64,000 nt of DNA from Aurantimonas sp. HBX-1 (lineage in GTDB: Bacteria > Pseudomonadota > Alphaproteobacteria > Rhizobiales > Rhizobiaceae): assembly GCF_021391535.1 (NCBI RefSeq), contig NZ_CP090066.1:3051501-3115500 (forward strand), in the 5' to 3' direction. The notes beneath the pieces are model-generated. The model had not been told where the DNA came from and searched no databases. It worked only from the letters and a program-made list of their open reading frames with translations. Made by a program: the position numbers and the translations under genes. Positions 8,962 through 16,729 of the stretch are shown piece by piece; position 1 is the stretch's first letter, and each line of letters begins with the position of its first letter.

Positions 8962-9031
8962 GGGCAGTCCCTTTCGCTTGGTGCCAAGGCTCTATGAAGG
9001 GCGGGCGACACGAAAATCGAGCCGCGCCATT

Positions 9032-10075
9032 TCATGTCCCGGTCCGGATCAGCTCGACCGCCAGCCCGGCGAGCACCGGCACGTTGCGACCGAAGATTGC
9101 CGCCTTCTCGGGGTTCGAAGCGTTGCCGTCGAGCGACCGCTTGTAGACGCCCTGCAGGATGGCGGCGAGCCGGAAGAACGAGAAGGCGAGATAGAACGGC
9201 CAGTGGTCCACCGCCTCGAGGCCGCGCCTCTCGCAATAGCGCCGGACGTAGTCTTCCTCCGAGGGGATGCCGAGGGCGGCGCGATCGACATTGCCGAGGC
9301 CCTTGAAGGCGCCGAGATTGGGCAGGCGCCACTGCATGCACTGGTAGGCGAGGTCGGCGAGCGGATGGCCGAGGGTCGAGAGCTCCCAGTCGAGGATCGC
9401 GCGGATTGCCGGCCGCTCCCTCTCGAACATGATGTTGTCGAGGCGATAGTCGCCGTGGACGAGACTCACCGCGCCGTCGTCCGGCGGCAGGTTCTCGGAC
9501 AGCCAGTCGGACAGGGTCTCCATGTCGTCGATCCGGTCGATCTTCGACTGGCGGTACTGCTCGGACCAGCGCGTCAGCTGGCGTTCGAAATAATTGCCGG
9601 GCCGGCCGAAATCGTCGAGACCGAGCGCCGCGACGTCGAGATCGTGGAGTGTGGCGAGCACCGCGTTCATCGCGTCGAAGATCGCGCCGCGCTCGGCCGG
9701 ATCGGCGATCTCCGGCAGCGCCGGATCCCAGAAGATCCGGCCGTCGCAATGCTCCATGACGTAGAACATCCGGCCGAAGGGCGAATCCGCCTCGCTCGCC
9801 AGGTGCAGCGGCTTCGGTACCGGGACCGCGGTGCCGGCGAGCGCCTGCATTACCCGGAACTCGCGATCCACCTGGTGGGCGGATTTCAGCAGCGTTCCCG
9901 GCGGCTTGGTCCGCAGCACGTAGGTGCCGCTCGCCGCATCGATCCGGTAGGTGGGATTGGACTGGCCGGCCTGGAACTTCACCAGCCCGTCGAGGCCATG
10001 GAAGCCCTCGACATGGTCCTCCAGGTAGCGGCCGAGCGCCACCGCGTCGATCGGCGGGGCAGCTTCCCGGATCAT
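9032..10075 (-). CDS. Phosphotransferase family protein (APH/ACAD10-11 kinase domain)
   Basis: 347 residues of the aminoglycoside-phosphotransferase/choline-kinase fold: the catalytic loop is LVHGDYRLDNIMFE and the metal-binding Asp lies in AILDWELSTLGHPLADLAY; near the N-terminus TYVLRTKPPGTLL provides the ATP-binding Lys region. This subgroup is the bacterial equivalent of the kinase domain fused to acyl-CoA dehydrogenases ACAD10/11, which phosphorylate 4-hydroxyacyl-CoAs. Here it is the third gene in SDR-MaoC-kinase, each junction overlapping, opposite an acyl-CoA dehydrogenase gene. That context supports a role in hydroxyacyl-CoA breakdown rather than antibiotic resistance; the substrate is an inference. 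Confidence 0.87.
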   Translation of the reverse strand: MIREAAPPIDAVALGRYLEDHVEGFHGLDGLVKFQAGQSNPTYRIDAASGTYVLRTKPPGTLLKSAHQVDREFRVMQALAGTAVPVPKPLHLASEADSPFGRMFYVMEHCDGRIFWDPALPEIADPAERGAIFDAMNAVLATLHDLDVAALGLDDFGRPGNYFERQLTRWSEQYRQSKIDRIDDMETLSDWLSENLPPDDGAVSLVHGDYRLDNIMFERERPAIRAILDWELSTLGHPLADLAYQCMQWRLPNLGAFKGLGNVDRAALGIPSEEDYVRRYCERRGLEAVDHWPFYLAFSFFRLAAILQGVYKRSLDGNASNPEKAAIFGRNVPVLAGLAVELIRTGT

Positions 10076-10584
10076 TCGGCGGGCGGCTCGATGACCGCAA
10101 CGGTGATCCATTGCGCCGAAAGGGCCGGCTTGACCCCGCCCTCGATCTCCACCGCCGCATCCCAGCTGGTCTGCAGCGTCACGGCGCGTTCGGTCAGGCC
10201 GGTCATCCTGAAACGGCCGCGCACCCGCGTGCCGACGCGGACCGGGTTGAGGAAGCGGACTTTGTCGAAGCCGTAATTGACGCCCATCTTCGTGCCGATG
10301 ACGCCCGGCAGGGCGTCGTAGGCGAGTGTCGACAGCAGCGACAGGGTCAGGAAGCCGTGCGCGATGGTGCCGCCATAGGGGCTCTCGGCCTTGGCGCGGA
10401 CCGGATCGACATGGATGAACTGGTGATCGTGGGTGGCGGCCGCGAAGCGGTCGATCATCTCCTGGTCGACGGTGAGCCAGCCGGAGACGAATTCGTCCTT
10501 GTCGAGATGTGCCCGGTAGGCCTCGAGCGGAATGAGGCGTTCGCGGAGCATCGCCTCCGTTTCCGCCACGGATGCCAGTGCCAT
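10072..10584 (-). CDS. MaoC family dehydratase
   Basis: 170 residues with a hot-dog fold. The hydratase-2 motif is DRFAAATHDHQFIHVDPVRA followed by PYGGTIAHGFLTLSLL, containing the catalytic Asp and His. MaoC-type enzymes hydrate enoyl-CoA thioesters or dehydrate 3-hydroxyacyl-CoAs. Start at MALAS: its ATG overlaps the end of the SDR gene, and its own stop overlaps the kinase start (ATGA). Position between an SDR and an acyl-CoA-linked kinase supports beta-oxidation-like chemistry. Confidence 0.9.
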   Translation of the reverse strand: MALASVAETEAMLRERLIPLEAYRAHLDKDEFVSGWLTVDQEMIDRFAAATHDHQFIHVDPVRAKAESPYGGTIAHGFLTLSLLSTLAYDALPGVIGTKMGVNYGFDKVRFLNPVRVGTRVRGRFRMTGLTERAVTLQTSWDAAVEIEGGVKPALSAQWITVAVIEPPAE

Positions 10585-11408
10585 CAGGCCTCCTCGAAGA
10601 GTTCGTGGCCGGTCTCGACCGCGATGCCGCCGTCGATCGGCAGGATCGCTCCGGTGATATATGCCCCGCCGCGGCCGCAAAGGAACAGCGCGGCGCCGGC
10701 AATGTCGTCGGGCGAGCCGATCCGCCCCAGCGGCACGCCGCGCCCGACCGCCGCCGCCTGCTCGTCCGTGCCGGTGGCGAAGGCGGTCATCTTCGACTGA
10801 AAGGGACCCGGCGCGAAGGCGTTGACGGTGACGTGCCGCTCGGCGAGTTCCTTGGCGAGGCAGCGCGTCAAATGATGCACGGCGGCTTTGGACGCTGCGT
10901 AGGAATAGACGTTCCGGGCGAGCGGCGCCGAGCCCATCACCGAGCCGAGATTGACGACACGGGCCGGATCCTCCCGGCTGGACGAGGCCTCGACCAGCGG
11001 CAGCAGGCGCTGCGTCACGGTGAACAGGCCGGCGACGTTGACGTCCATCACCTTCTGCCAGGCGGCGTGCGGAAACGTCTCCAGCGGCGCGCCCCAGGAG
11101 ACGCCGGCATTGTTGAACAGGATATGCAGCCGGTCGGTGCGGGACTCGACTGCGGCCGCGAGCGCGGCGACGCCGGCTTCGCTCGCCACGTCACCGGCAA
11201 ACCCCTCGACCATGCCCGGATGACCCTCGGCGTTGATCGCCGCGGCCGCCGCCTCGCAGGCTTCCGCCTTGCGGGATGCGATGAGCACGCGCGCGCCGGC
11301 GCCGGCCAAGGCGGTGGCGATCATCCGGCCGATGCCGGTCGCGCCGCCGGTGACCAGCGCGGTCTTGCCCTCCAGCGAGAACAGGCGTTGCAGGATCGGC
11401 ATCTCCAT
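10584..11408 (-). CDS. SDR family oxidoreductase
   Basis: 274 residues. Rossmann motif TGGATGIGRMIATALAGAGA, NNAG at about residue 95, catalytic YAASK, and the C-terminal YITGAILPIDGGIAV typical of classical short-chain dehydrogenases. I start at MEMPILQRL because AAGGA lies eight bases upstream; an ATG two codons earlier sits too close to it. This is the first gene of the SDR-MaoC-kinase operon and is divergent from the TetR regulator, with a palindrome between them. It probably oxidises a hydroxyacyl-CoA or alcohol; the substrate is unknown. Confidence 0.9.
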   Translation of the reverse strand: MEMPILQRLFSLEGKTALVTGGATGIGRMIATALAGAGARVLIASRKAEACEAAAAAINAEGHPGMVEGFAGDVASEAGVAALAAAVESRTDRLHILFNNAGVSWGAPLETFPHAAWQKVMDVNVAGLFTVTQRLLPLVEASSSREDPARVVNLGSVMGSAPLARNVYSYAASKAAVHHLTRCLAKELAERHVTVNAFAPGPFQSKMTAFATGTDEQAAAVGRGVPLGRIGSPDDIAGAALFLCGRGGAYITGAILPIDGGIAVETGHELFEEA

Positions 11409-11456
11409 GGGCATCGTCCTTCGTTTGGGGCATCCATGCTGCCCGGCAATTGACAT

Positions 11457-11472
11457 CATACCCTCTGGTATG
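11457..11472. promoter_or_regulatory. Perfect palindrome, probable TetR operator
   Basis: CATACC-CTCT-GGTATG is a perfect inverted repeat with 6-base arms. It lies between the divergent SDR and TetR genes and follows a TTGACA at 11450-11455, so a bound repressor would cover the regulator's promoter and probably that of the SDR operon. A self-regulated TetR is the simplest reading. Confidence 0.6.
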
Positions 11473-11487
11473 TCCAGACTTGCCCCG

Positions 11488-12225
11488 ATGAAGACGGATG
11501 ACCGCCAGCCCGGGAAAAGCCCGCCCGCCCGCACCGGCGGCCGGTCCCGCTCGGCGCGCGACTTCACCGGGGCGCGGGCGCATGCCGAGGCCGACGAGAC
11601 GCTCGCCGCGATCCTTGCCGCGGCTGCCGCGGCGTTTCGCGAGCACGGCTTCGCGGCGGCCTCGATCGACGACGTGGCGCGCCGGCTCGGCGCCACCAAG
11701 GGGCTCGTCTATCACTACTACCGCTCGAAGAACGACCTGTTCCTCGACGTCTGCCAGCGCGGCATGGAGATCGACTTCGCTGCCGTGGAAACCCCGGCGG
11801 CGTCTCGCGACCGCGCGGTGACCCGCCTGCGGGCGATGGCCGAGGCGCATCTGACGGCGATGATCCGCCATATCGACTTCCAGCATGCGATCCTGCAGGC
11901 CGTCTCGCGCCATCTGGGCGGGCCGACCACGCCCGAGGACGGCGAACGGCTGGCGCAGCTGATCGCGGCGCGCGACCGCTACGAGATGCTGTTCCGCCGC
12001 ACCATCGCCGATTCCATCGCCGAGGGCGACCTGGCGGGCACCGCCGACGCCGCGCTCACCGGCCGGGCATTCCTGTCGGTGCTGAACGCCCCGGTCTACT
12101 GGTACCGGGAACGGCCGGGCGAGACCGACGCCGATCGCCGGGCCCTGGTGCGCGAACTGGCGATGTTCGCGCTGAGGGGCGCCGGCGCGGGCGAGTCCAT
12201 CATCGAGGAGGAATTCGGATCATGA
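11488..12225 (+). CDS. TetR/AcrR family transcriptional regulator
   Basis: About 245 residues. After a basic disordered N-terminus, the DNA-binding helices read LAAILAAAAAAFREHGFAAA then SIDDVARRLGATKGLVYHYY and RSKNDLFLDV, a clear TetR helix-turn-helix. The C-terminal half is the all-helical ligand/dimer domain. Two in-frame ATGs exist, 11470 and 11488; the first overlaps the palindromic operator, so I prefer the second, though neither has a good ribosome site. It is divergent from the SDR-MaoC-kinase operon and its stop overlaps the acyl-CoA dehydrogenase start, so it likely represses both in response to an acyl-CoA. Confidence 0.9.
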   Translation: MKTDDRQPGKSPPARTGGRSRSARDFTGARAHAEADETLAAILAAAAAAFREHGFAAASIDDVARRLGATKGLVYHYYRSKNDLFLDVCQRGMEIDFAAVETPAASRDRAVTRLRAMAEAHLTAMIRHIDFQHAILQAVSRHLGGPTTPEDGERLAQLIAARDRYEMLFRRTIADSIAEGDLAGTADAALTGRAFLSVLNAPVYWYRERPGETDADRRALVRELAMFALRGAGAGESIIEEEFGS

Positions 12226-13460
12226 ACACCATGGCGCTCGGCATGACCGACCGGCTGAAGCCCCTCCACGCCGCGGTACGCGACATGGTGCGCGACGAGA
12301 TCGCGCCGGCGAGCGAGGAATTCCTCGCCGAAGTGCCGAAGGAAGGCCGCTGGGTCTACACCGCCCGGCAGACGGACATCCTCGACGGGCTGAAGGCGCG
12401 GGCGAAGGCCCGGGGCCTGTGGAATTTCTGGCTGACCGACTCCAGCCGCGGCTACGGCCTGACGACGGTGGAATACGCCTATCTCGCCGAGGAGATGGGC
12501 AAGGCGCATCTGGGCGCGGAAACCTTCAACTGCTCGGCGCCGGATACCGGCAACATGGAAGTGTTCGAGCGCTACTGCACCCCGGAGCAGCAGGCGCCGT
12601 GGCTGCCAAGGCTGCTCGAGGGCGAGATCCGCTCGGCCTATCTGATGACCGAGCCGGACGTCGCCTCCTCGGACGCGAGCAACATCAGCATGGTCTGCGT
12701 CGCCGACGGCGACGACTACGTCATCGACGGCGAGAAATGGTGGTCGTCCGGCGCCGGCGATCCGCGCTGCGCGATCTACATCGTCATGGTGCGGACGGCG
12801 GGCGACGAGGCGCCGAAGCACCAGCGCCACTCGATGATCCTGGTGCCGGCCGACACGCCAGGCGTCGAGGTGCTGCGGGCGATGACGGTCTTCGGTGACG
12901 ACGACGCGCCGCACGGCCACATGCATATCCGCTTCTCCGGCGTGCGGGTGCCAAAGGCCAATCTCATCCTCGGCAAAGGCCGCGGCTTCGAGATCGCCCA
13001 GGGGCGGCTCGGGCCCGGCCGCATCCACCATTGCATGCGGGCGATCGGCCAGGCCGAGGCGGCGCTGGAGATGATGTGCCGGCGGGCGCTGCGGCGCGAG
13101 GCCTTCGGGCGGCCGCTGGCCGATCTCGGCGCCAATCACGACATCATCGCCGACTGCCGCATGGAGATCGAGATGGTCCGCCTGCTCTGCCTGAAGGCGG
13201 CGTGGATGATGGACCAGGGCGACCGGCGGGCCGCCGCCCCCTGGATCAGCCAGATCAAGGTCGCGGCGCCGCGGATGGCGCTGAAGGTCGCCGACGAGGC
13301 GATCCAGATGCACGGCGCCGAAGGCATCAGCCAGGACCAGCCCCTCGCCCGCCTCTGGACGCATCTGCGGACGCTGCGGCTGGTCGACGGGCCGGACGCC
13401 GTGCATCGCCGGCAGGTGGCACGCTGGGAGCTGGCGAAGCACACGCAGGCGAAGGTCTGA
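12222..13460 (+). CDS. Acyl-CoA dehydrogenase family protein
   Basis: 412 residues covering the full ACAD fold: N-terminal helical domain, the beta-domain with LMTEPDVASSDASN and GEKWWSSGAGDP, and the C-terminal helices with RREAFGRPLADLGANHDIIADCRMEIE and the tail IQMHGAEGISQDQPLARLW. The YxMTEPxVASSD pattern and the long form around 410 residues match the ACAD10/11-like branch, which acts with hydroxyacyl-CoA kinases; one such kinase is encoded nearby. It oxidises an acyl-CoA to the enoyl-CoA, passing electrons to ETF. Start overlaps the TetR stop (ATGA). Confidence 0.92.
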   Translation: MNTMALGMTDRLKPLHAAVRDMVRDEIAPASEEFLAEVPKEGRWVYTARQTDILDGLKARAKARGLWNFWLTDSSRGYGLTTVEYAYLAEEMGKAHLGAETFNCSAPDTGNMEVFERYCTPEQQAPWLPRLLEGEIRSAYLMTEPDVASSDASNISMVCVADGDDYVIDGEKWWSSGAGDPRCAIYIVMVRTAGDEAPKHQRHSMILVPADTPGVEVLRAMTVFGDDDAPHGHMHIRFSGVRVPKANLILGKGRGFEIAQGRLGPGRIHHCMRAIGQAEAALEMMCRRALRREAFGRPLADLGANHDIIADCRMEIEMVRLLCLKAAWMMDQGDRRAAAPWISQIKVAAPRMALKVADEAIQMHGAEGISQDQPLARLWTHLRTLRLVDGPDAVHRRQVARWELAKHTQAKV

Positions 13461-13912
13461 ACGGCGCCGTCCAGCGCGGCGCCGAGACGCAACCACCCCG
13501 GCGCGGCCTGGCGTTCAGTCCTGCGCGGTTGGCCGAACGACGATACTGCCGATTTCGACGTCATCCGGCTGCTCAATCGCGAAGCCGATGGCGCGGGCGA
13601 TCGAATCCGGCGCAATCGCGATCGCATGCCGGCGTTCTTGAATGGCTGCCTTCAAGCCCGGATCGGTGATGGCGGCATCGGCGAAAACGGCGCCGTCCAG
13701 AGCGGCGCCGCGACGCGAGCACGCCGGCGCGGCCTGGCGCTCAGTCCTGCGCGGTTGGCCGGACGACGATACTGCCGATTTCGACGTCATCGGGCTGCTC
13801 TATCGCGAAGCCGATGGCGCGGGCGATCGAATCCGGCGCGATCGCGATCGCATGCCGGCGTTCTTGGATGGCTGCCTTCAAGTCCGGATCGGTGATGGAA
13901 GCATCGGCGAAA
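13461..13912. repeat. 226-bp tandem direct duplication (two copies)
   Basis: Positions 13461-13686 and 13687-13912 align without gaps at a constant offset of 226 bases; I count 14 mismatches, about 94% identity. The second copy contains the last 57 codons of the SDR gene on the reverse strand plus downstream sequence; the first copy begins right after the acyl-CoA dehydrogenase stop codon. Confidence 0.9.
13515..13686 (-). pseudogene. Duplicated 3' fragment of the neighbouring SDR gene
   Basis: Reverse-strand translation gives FADAAITDPGLKAAIQERRH and continues to the same terminal ...VVRPTAQD and stop as the intact SDR gene at 13741-14478. The copy keeps frame and most residues (A for S, G for D), but lacks the Rossmann and catalytic parts, and upstream of it the frame enters the wrong register of the next repeat unit. 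It has no obvious start or ribosome site. It is a remnant, not a functional dehydrogenase. Confidence 0.8.
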
Positions 13913-14478
13913 CCCGTGTCGATGAACCCGGGCGACACCTCCGTTACCCGGAGATTGGCGCCCGACTCCTGGCGAAGGGCTTCGGTGGCGGTTCGCAGGG
14001 CATTCTTGGTCGCGGCGTAGACACCCATGGTCGGAACGATCTTGATGCCCGCTGTCGAGATGACGTTCACGACATGGCCGGTTTGCTGGGCCGCAAAGAC
14101 GGGCAGCGCTGCCGCAAGACCGTAGAGCGCGCCCTTCAGGTTCACGTCGATCATGGCGTCCCACTCCTCGACGCGAAGAGCATCGAAGCGGGAGATCGGA
14201 CCGATCCCGGCATTGTTGACGATCACATCCAGACGGCCGTAGCGCGCGCAAGCCAGGTCCACGAGCGCTTGCAGGTCCGCCCGTCTAGTGACGTCCGTTG
14301 CCCTGAAAACGGCCTCACCCCCTGCTTCATCGATCGTCTCGGCCACGGCAGCGATTTCCGCCTCGCTTCGCGCCCCTAGCACCAGGCGCGCCCCACGCGC
14401 AGCCAGATGGAGGGCGGTCGCCCGACCGATCCCGCGCCCTGCACCGGTTATGGCGACAACCTTGTTTTCGATGGTCAT
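13741..14478 (-). CDS. SDR family oxidoreductase (AraC-linked)
   Basis: 245 residues: TGAGRGIGRATALHLAARGA cofactor motif, NNAGIGPISRF, catalytic Ser in VISTAG and YAATK, then EVSPGFIDTGFA. Classical short-chain dehydrogenase/reductase with NAD(P) binding. It ends in a segment duplicated just downstream. The divergent AraC-type gene starts 97 bp away, which suggests this SDR is its target. Many enzymes of this kind reduce quinones, ketones or aldehydes; the substrate here is unknown. Confidence 0.92.
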   Translation of the reverse strand: MTIENKVVAITGAGRGIGRATALHLAARGARLVLGARSEAEIAAVAETIDEAGGEAVFRATDVTRRADLQALVDLACARYGRLDVIVNNAGIGPISRFDALRVEEWDAMIDVNLKGALYGLAAALPVFAAQQTGHVVNVISTAGIKIVPTMGVYAATKNALRTATEALRQESGANLRVTEVSPGFIDTGFADASITDPDLKAAIQERRHAIAIAPDSIARAIGFAIEQPDDVEIGSIVVRPTAQD

Positions 14479-14575
14479 GCGGCTCCCTCCTGTCGATCCG
14501 GAGAGAAAGCTATGGGAGCAGACCCGGATGATCTATGCTTCACAAACCGTATTTATGTAGAGATACGCCAGAACC

Positions 14576-15466
14576 ATGCCTGACCCGTTTTCCGAGGTCC
14601 TTTCGCAGCTCGGGTCGCGAAGCGTCCGTGGCACGCGTCTCGAAGCGTCCGGCGAGTGGGCGCTCTCCTTCGACGGGCGGGGGCGACTGAAGTTCGTCGC
14701 GCTCATGCGCGGTCGGTGCTGGCTCATTCTTCCGGATTGCGCGCCGACGGCGATGCAGGAGGGCGACGTCTTCCTCCTGAGCAATACCCGCTACACGGTT
14801 GCCAGCGATCCGGACGTCGATCCGATCGACGGCATGGCGCTTTACAGTCTTCCGGGCCAGGACATCGTCCGCCTCGGCGAGGGATGCGAGACGGTCATGG
14901 TGGGTGGCGGCAGTGCGTTCGCCGAGGGGTGCGCCGCGTTCGTCCTCAATGCGCTGCCGTCGTTCATCCGCATCGATCGGGCATCGCCGAGCGCCGAGGG
15001 CATCGCTCGAACGCTCGCCGCCCTGCTCGCAGAAGTCCGCCACGGCGGCGTCGGCAGCACCGTGATCGCCGAACGGCTCGCGGACATCCTCGTCGTCGAG
15101 GCGGTGCGGGCCCATGTCGCGGTCGGACCGACTGACGATGCGAGCTGGATCACGGCTCTGGCGGACCCCAGGATCGGCAAGGCCATCACCATGATGCACG
15201 GCGATGTCTCTCGCCGGTGGACGGTGCCGCTCCTGGCGCAGGAGGTCGGCATGTCCCGCTCCGCATTCATGCAGCGTTTCTCGGAGCGGGTCGGCCGCCC
15301 GCCGATGGACTATCTGATGCGGTGGCGGATGACGGTGGCGCAGCAGAAGCTCGCGGCCGGCGAGGCCGTGGCCTGCGTTGCCGCGGACGTCGGCTATGGT
15401 TCCCAGAGCGCCTTCGCTCACGCCTTTAAGCGCGTCATGGGTCGGACGCCCCGTTTCGCCAGATGA
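14576..15466 (+). CDS. AraC family transcriptional regulator with cupin sensor
   Basis: 296 residues. The N-terminal half is a cupin-type sensor (LKFVALMRGRCWLILPD, EGDVFLLSNTRYTVASD), like the cupin_6 group. The C-terminal AraC domain carries two helix-turn-helix units: WTVPLLAQEVGMSRSAFMQR and EAVACVAADVGYGSQSAFAH, followed by AFKRVMGRTPRFAR. It is divergent from the SDR gene and probably activates it in response to a small molecule or electrophile. The 97-bp gap contains an A+T-richer stretch near the ATG suitable for a promoter. Confidence 0.9.
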   Translation: MPDPFSEVLSQLGSRSVRGTRLEASGEWALSFDGRGRLKFVALMRGRCWLILPDCAPTAMQEGDVFLLSNTRYTVASDPDVDPIDGMALYSLPGQDIVRLGEGCETVMVGGGSAFAEGCAAFVLNALPSFIRIDRASPSAEGIARTLAALLAEVRHGGVGSTVIAERLADILVVEAVRAHVAVGPTDDASWITALADPRIGKAITMMHGDVSRRWTVPLLAQEVGMSRSAFMQRFSERVGRPPMDYLMRWRMTVAQQKLAAGEAVACVAADVGYGSQSAFAHAFKRVMGRTPRFAR

Positions 15467-15571
15467 TCGCCCGGCCCCGGCCGGGGCTGCGGCCGTGCCA
15501 GCAGGCAGCTATTTCCCCTCTTCCCGTCCCCGGCTAGTCTGCCCGTTCGACCGGCGAAAGGACGCGAGACG

Positions 15572-16000
15572 ATGGTTTCCATGACTGTCGAACTGCGCAG
15601 CGTGGACACGACCGAAGCAGCCTTGGGGTGGGCTGGCGGCCACACGATCGTCGTCGATCGGCCCGAGGGCAAGGCCGGCGGCCGGGGCCTCGGATTCAAC
15701 GGCGCGCAACTTCTCGGCTTCGCCATCGGCGGGTGCTTCTGCAACGATCTGCGATACGTGGCCCATGACGCCGGGCTGAAGCTGGGATCGATCGCCATCA
15801 CCGTCACCGTCGAACTGGACGGCGATCCGTTGCTGATGACGGGCGCGACGATGACCGTCGCATGCGACATGCTCGACGGCTCGGATGCTCAGGAGCTGAT
15901 CGCCAAGACCACCAAGACCACGATGGTGACGAACTCGATCCGCAACGGCGTTCCGGTGACCATCCTGAATGCCGGACTCGACGGCGCCGGCTCCACCTGA
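15572..16000 (+). CDS. OsmC family protein
   Basis: 142 residues. GAQLLGFAIGGCFCNDLRYVA contains the first conserved Cys region of the OsmC/Ohr fold, and the second half (VACDMLDGSDAQELIAKTTK) matches the family, but the usual second cysteine motif (VCPYS) is not visible; instead TVACDMLDG supplies a Cys. OsmC-like proteins are thiol peroxidases or redox-linked stress proteins. AAAGGA upstream supports the ATG at 15572. No operon partner is evident. Confidence 0.8.
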   Translation: MVSMTVELRSVDTTEAALGWAGGHTIVVDRPEGKAGGRGLGFNGAQLLGFAIGGCFCNDLRYVAHDAGLKLGSIAITVTVELDGDPLLMTGATMTVACDMLDGSDAQELIAKTTKTTMVTNSIRNGVPVTILNAGLDGAGST

Positions 16001-16218
16001 CAGACCTGCCACTGCTGATTCAGGAAGAACGCAGACCATGGGCGGCGCCGACGGGTTCCGCCCGCCACGCCAGCCCTTCCGCTCTCCGCCGCTACGGAAG
16101 CTCCTGTACCGTCGCACTTGCCGCACGGTGCCTTCGCCCTCCGATGCGGGTCAGAAAGTGAGGCAAGGGGTGGCAGCCGGCAGGCTCTGATCGTGCCCTG
16201 GATCGCCGAGCGGCTATC
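16001..16218. other. Intergenic, nothing recognised
   Basis: The 218 bases between the OsmC gene and the DUF2283 gene hold no supported gene. Confidence 0.4.
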
Positions 16219-16413
16219 CTAGGCGGCTTCGGCGAGCATGGTCGGCGACAGATGCCGGCTGGCCTCCATCACCTCCATCCCGACGATGCGCCCGTCGGCG
16301 TCATAGTCGAGGACGATCCCGTCGGAGACCTCTTCGCTTTCGAGGACGGCCTCCGGCGAGAAGCGGATATAGGCCGCGTCGGATTCGCGATCGTAACGAA
16401 CAGTCGGGGTCAT
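16219..16413 (-). CDS. DUF2283 domain-containing protein (candidate antitoxin)
   Basis: 64 residues: VRYDRESDAAYIRFSPEAV, then GIVLDYDADGRIVGMEVMEA. This is the compact DUF2283 signature (DxxxDxxYI.. and DxxxxGxIVGIEI). Its start overlaps the stop of the DUF4258 gene (ATGA), so the two are co-translated. DUF4258/DUF2283 pairs are widespread and have been proposed as toxin-antitoxin modules, with DUF4258 resembling RelE/BrnT-like toxins. That role is not proven by this sequence. Confidence 0.85.
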   Translation of the reverse strand: MTPTVRYDRESDAAYIRFSPEAVLESEEVSDGIVLDYDADGRIVGMEVMEASRHLSPTMLAEAA

Positions 16414-16667
16414 GGTCGGCGAGCCCTTTGATCGAAGAATGCCGTGATGATGCGGATTTCGTCGGGCTTTTCCATCACCGCACCCCGAAGGACGCGGCTG
16501 CCCTGGTTGGGGATCGCCCGATATCGGCGCTCGACACCGGGTCGCTCCGGATCGGCAATGACCCAGTCCGGATCGCGGGCCGTGCGCACGATCCAGGCGA
16601 TGTCCAATTCGCGCTCGCCGATGGCATCGTTCGCATGAGCGGAGTATGCCAAGCGCTTCTCTGCCAT
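16410..16667 (-). CDS. DUF4258 domain-containing protein (candidate toxin)
   Basis: 85 residues: AYSAHANDAIGERELDIAWI with the conserved His, then PGVERRYRAIPNQGSRVLRG and IRIITAFFDQRARRP. This is the DUF4258 fold, a small RelE/BrnT-like domain whose members often precede a DUF2283 protein. If it is an RNase-like toxin it would act on mRNA in the cytoplasm, with the overlapping downstream gene as antitoxin. Toxin first, antitoxin second, is the reverse of the common order but usual for this pair. The 5' end of the gene lies 62 bp from the divergent quinone oxidoreductase gene. Confidence 0.85.
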   Translation of the reverse strand: MAEKRLAYSAHANDAIGERELDIAWIVRTARDPDWVIADPERPGVERRYRAIPNQGSRVLRGAVMEKPDEIRIITAFFDQRARRP

Positions 16668-16729
16668 CGCATCGGCTCCGAACGCCCTATTCCATCCGAC
16701 GACGATACACCGACAACGAAAGCCGCATC

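Noticed and set aside
13515..13790. Apparent 91-codon gene spanning the two repeat copies
   Set aside because: Its first third is read in the wrong register of the second repeat unit; only the SDR-tail part is homologous, so it is treated as a pseudogene fragment.
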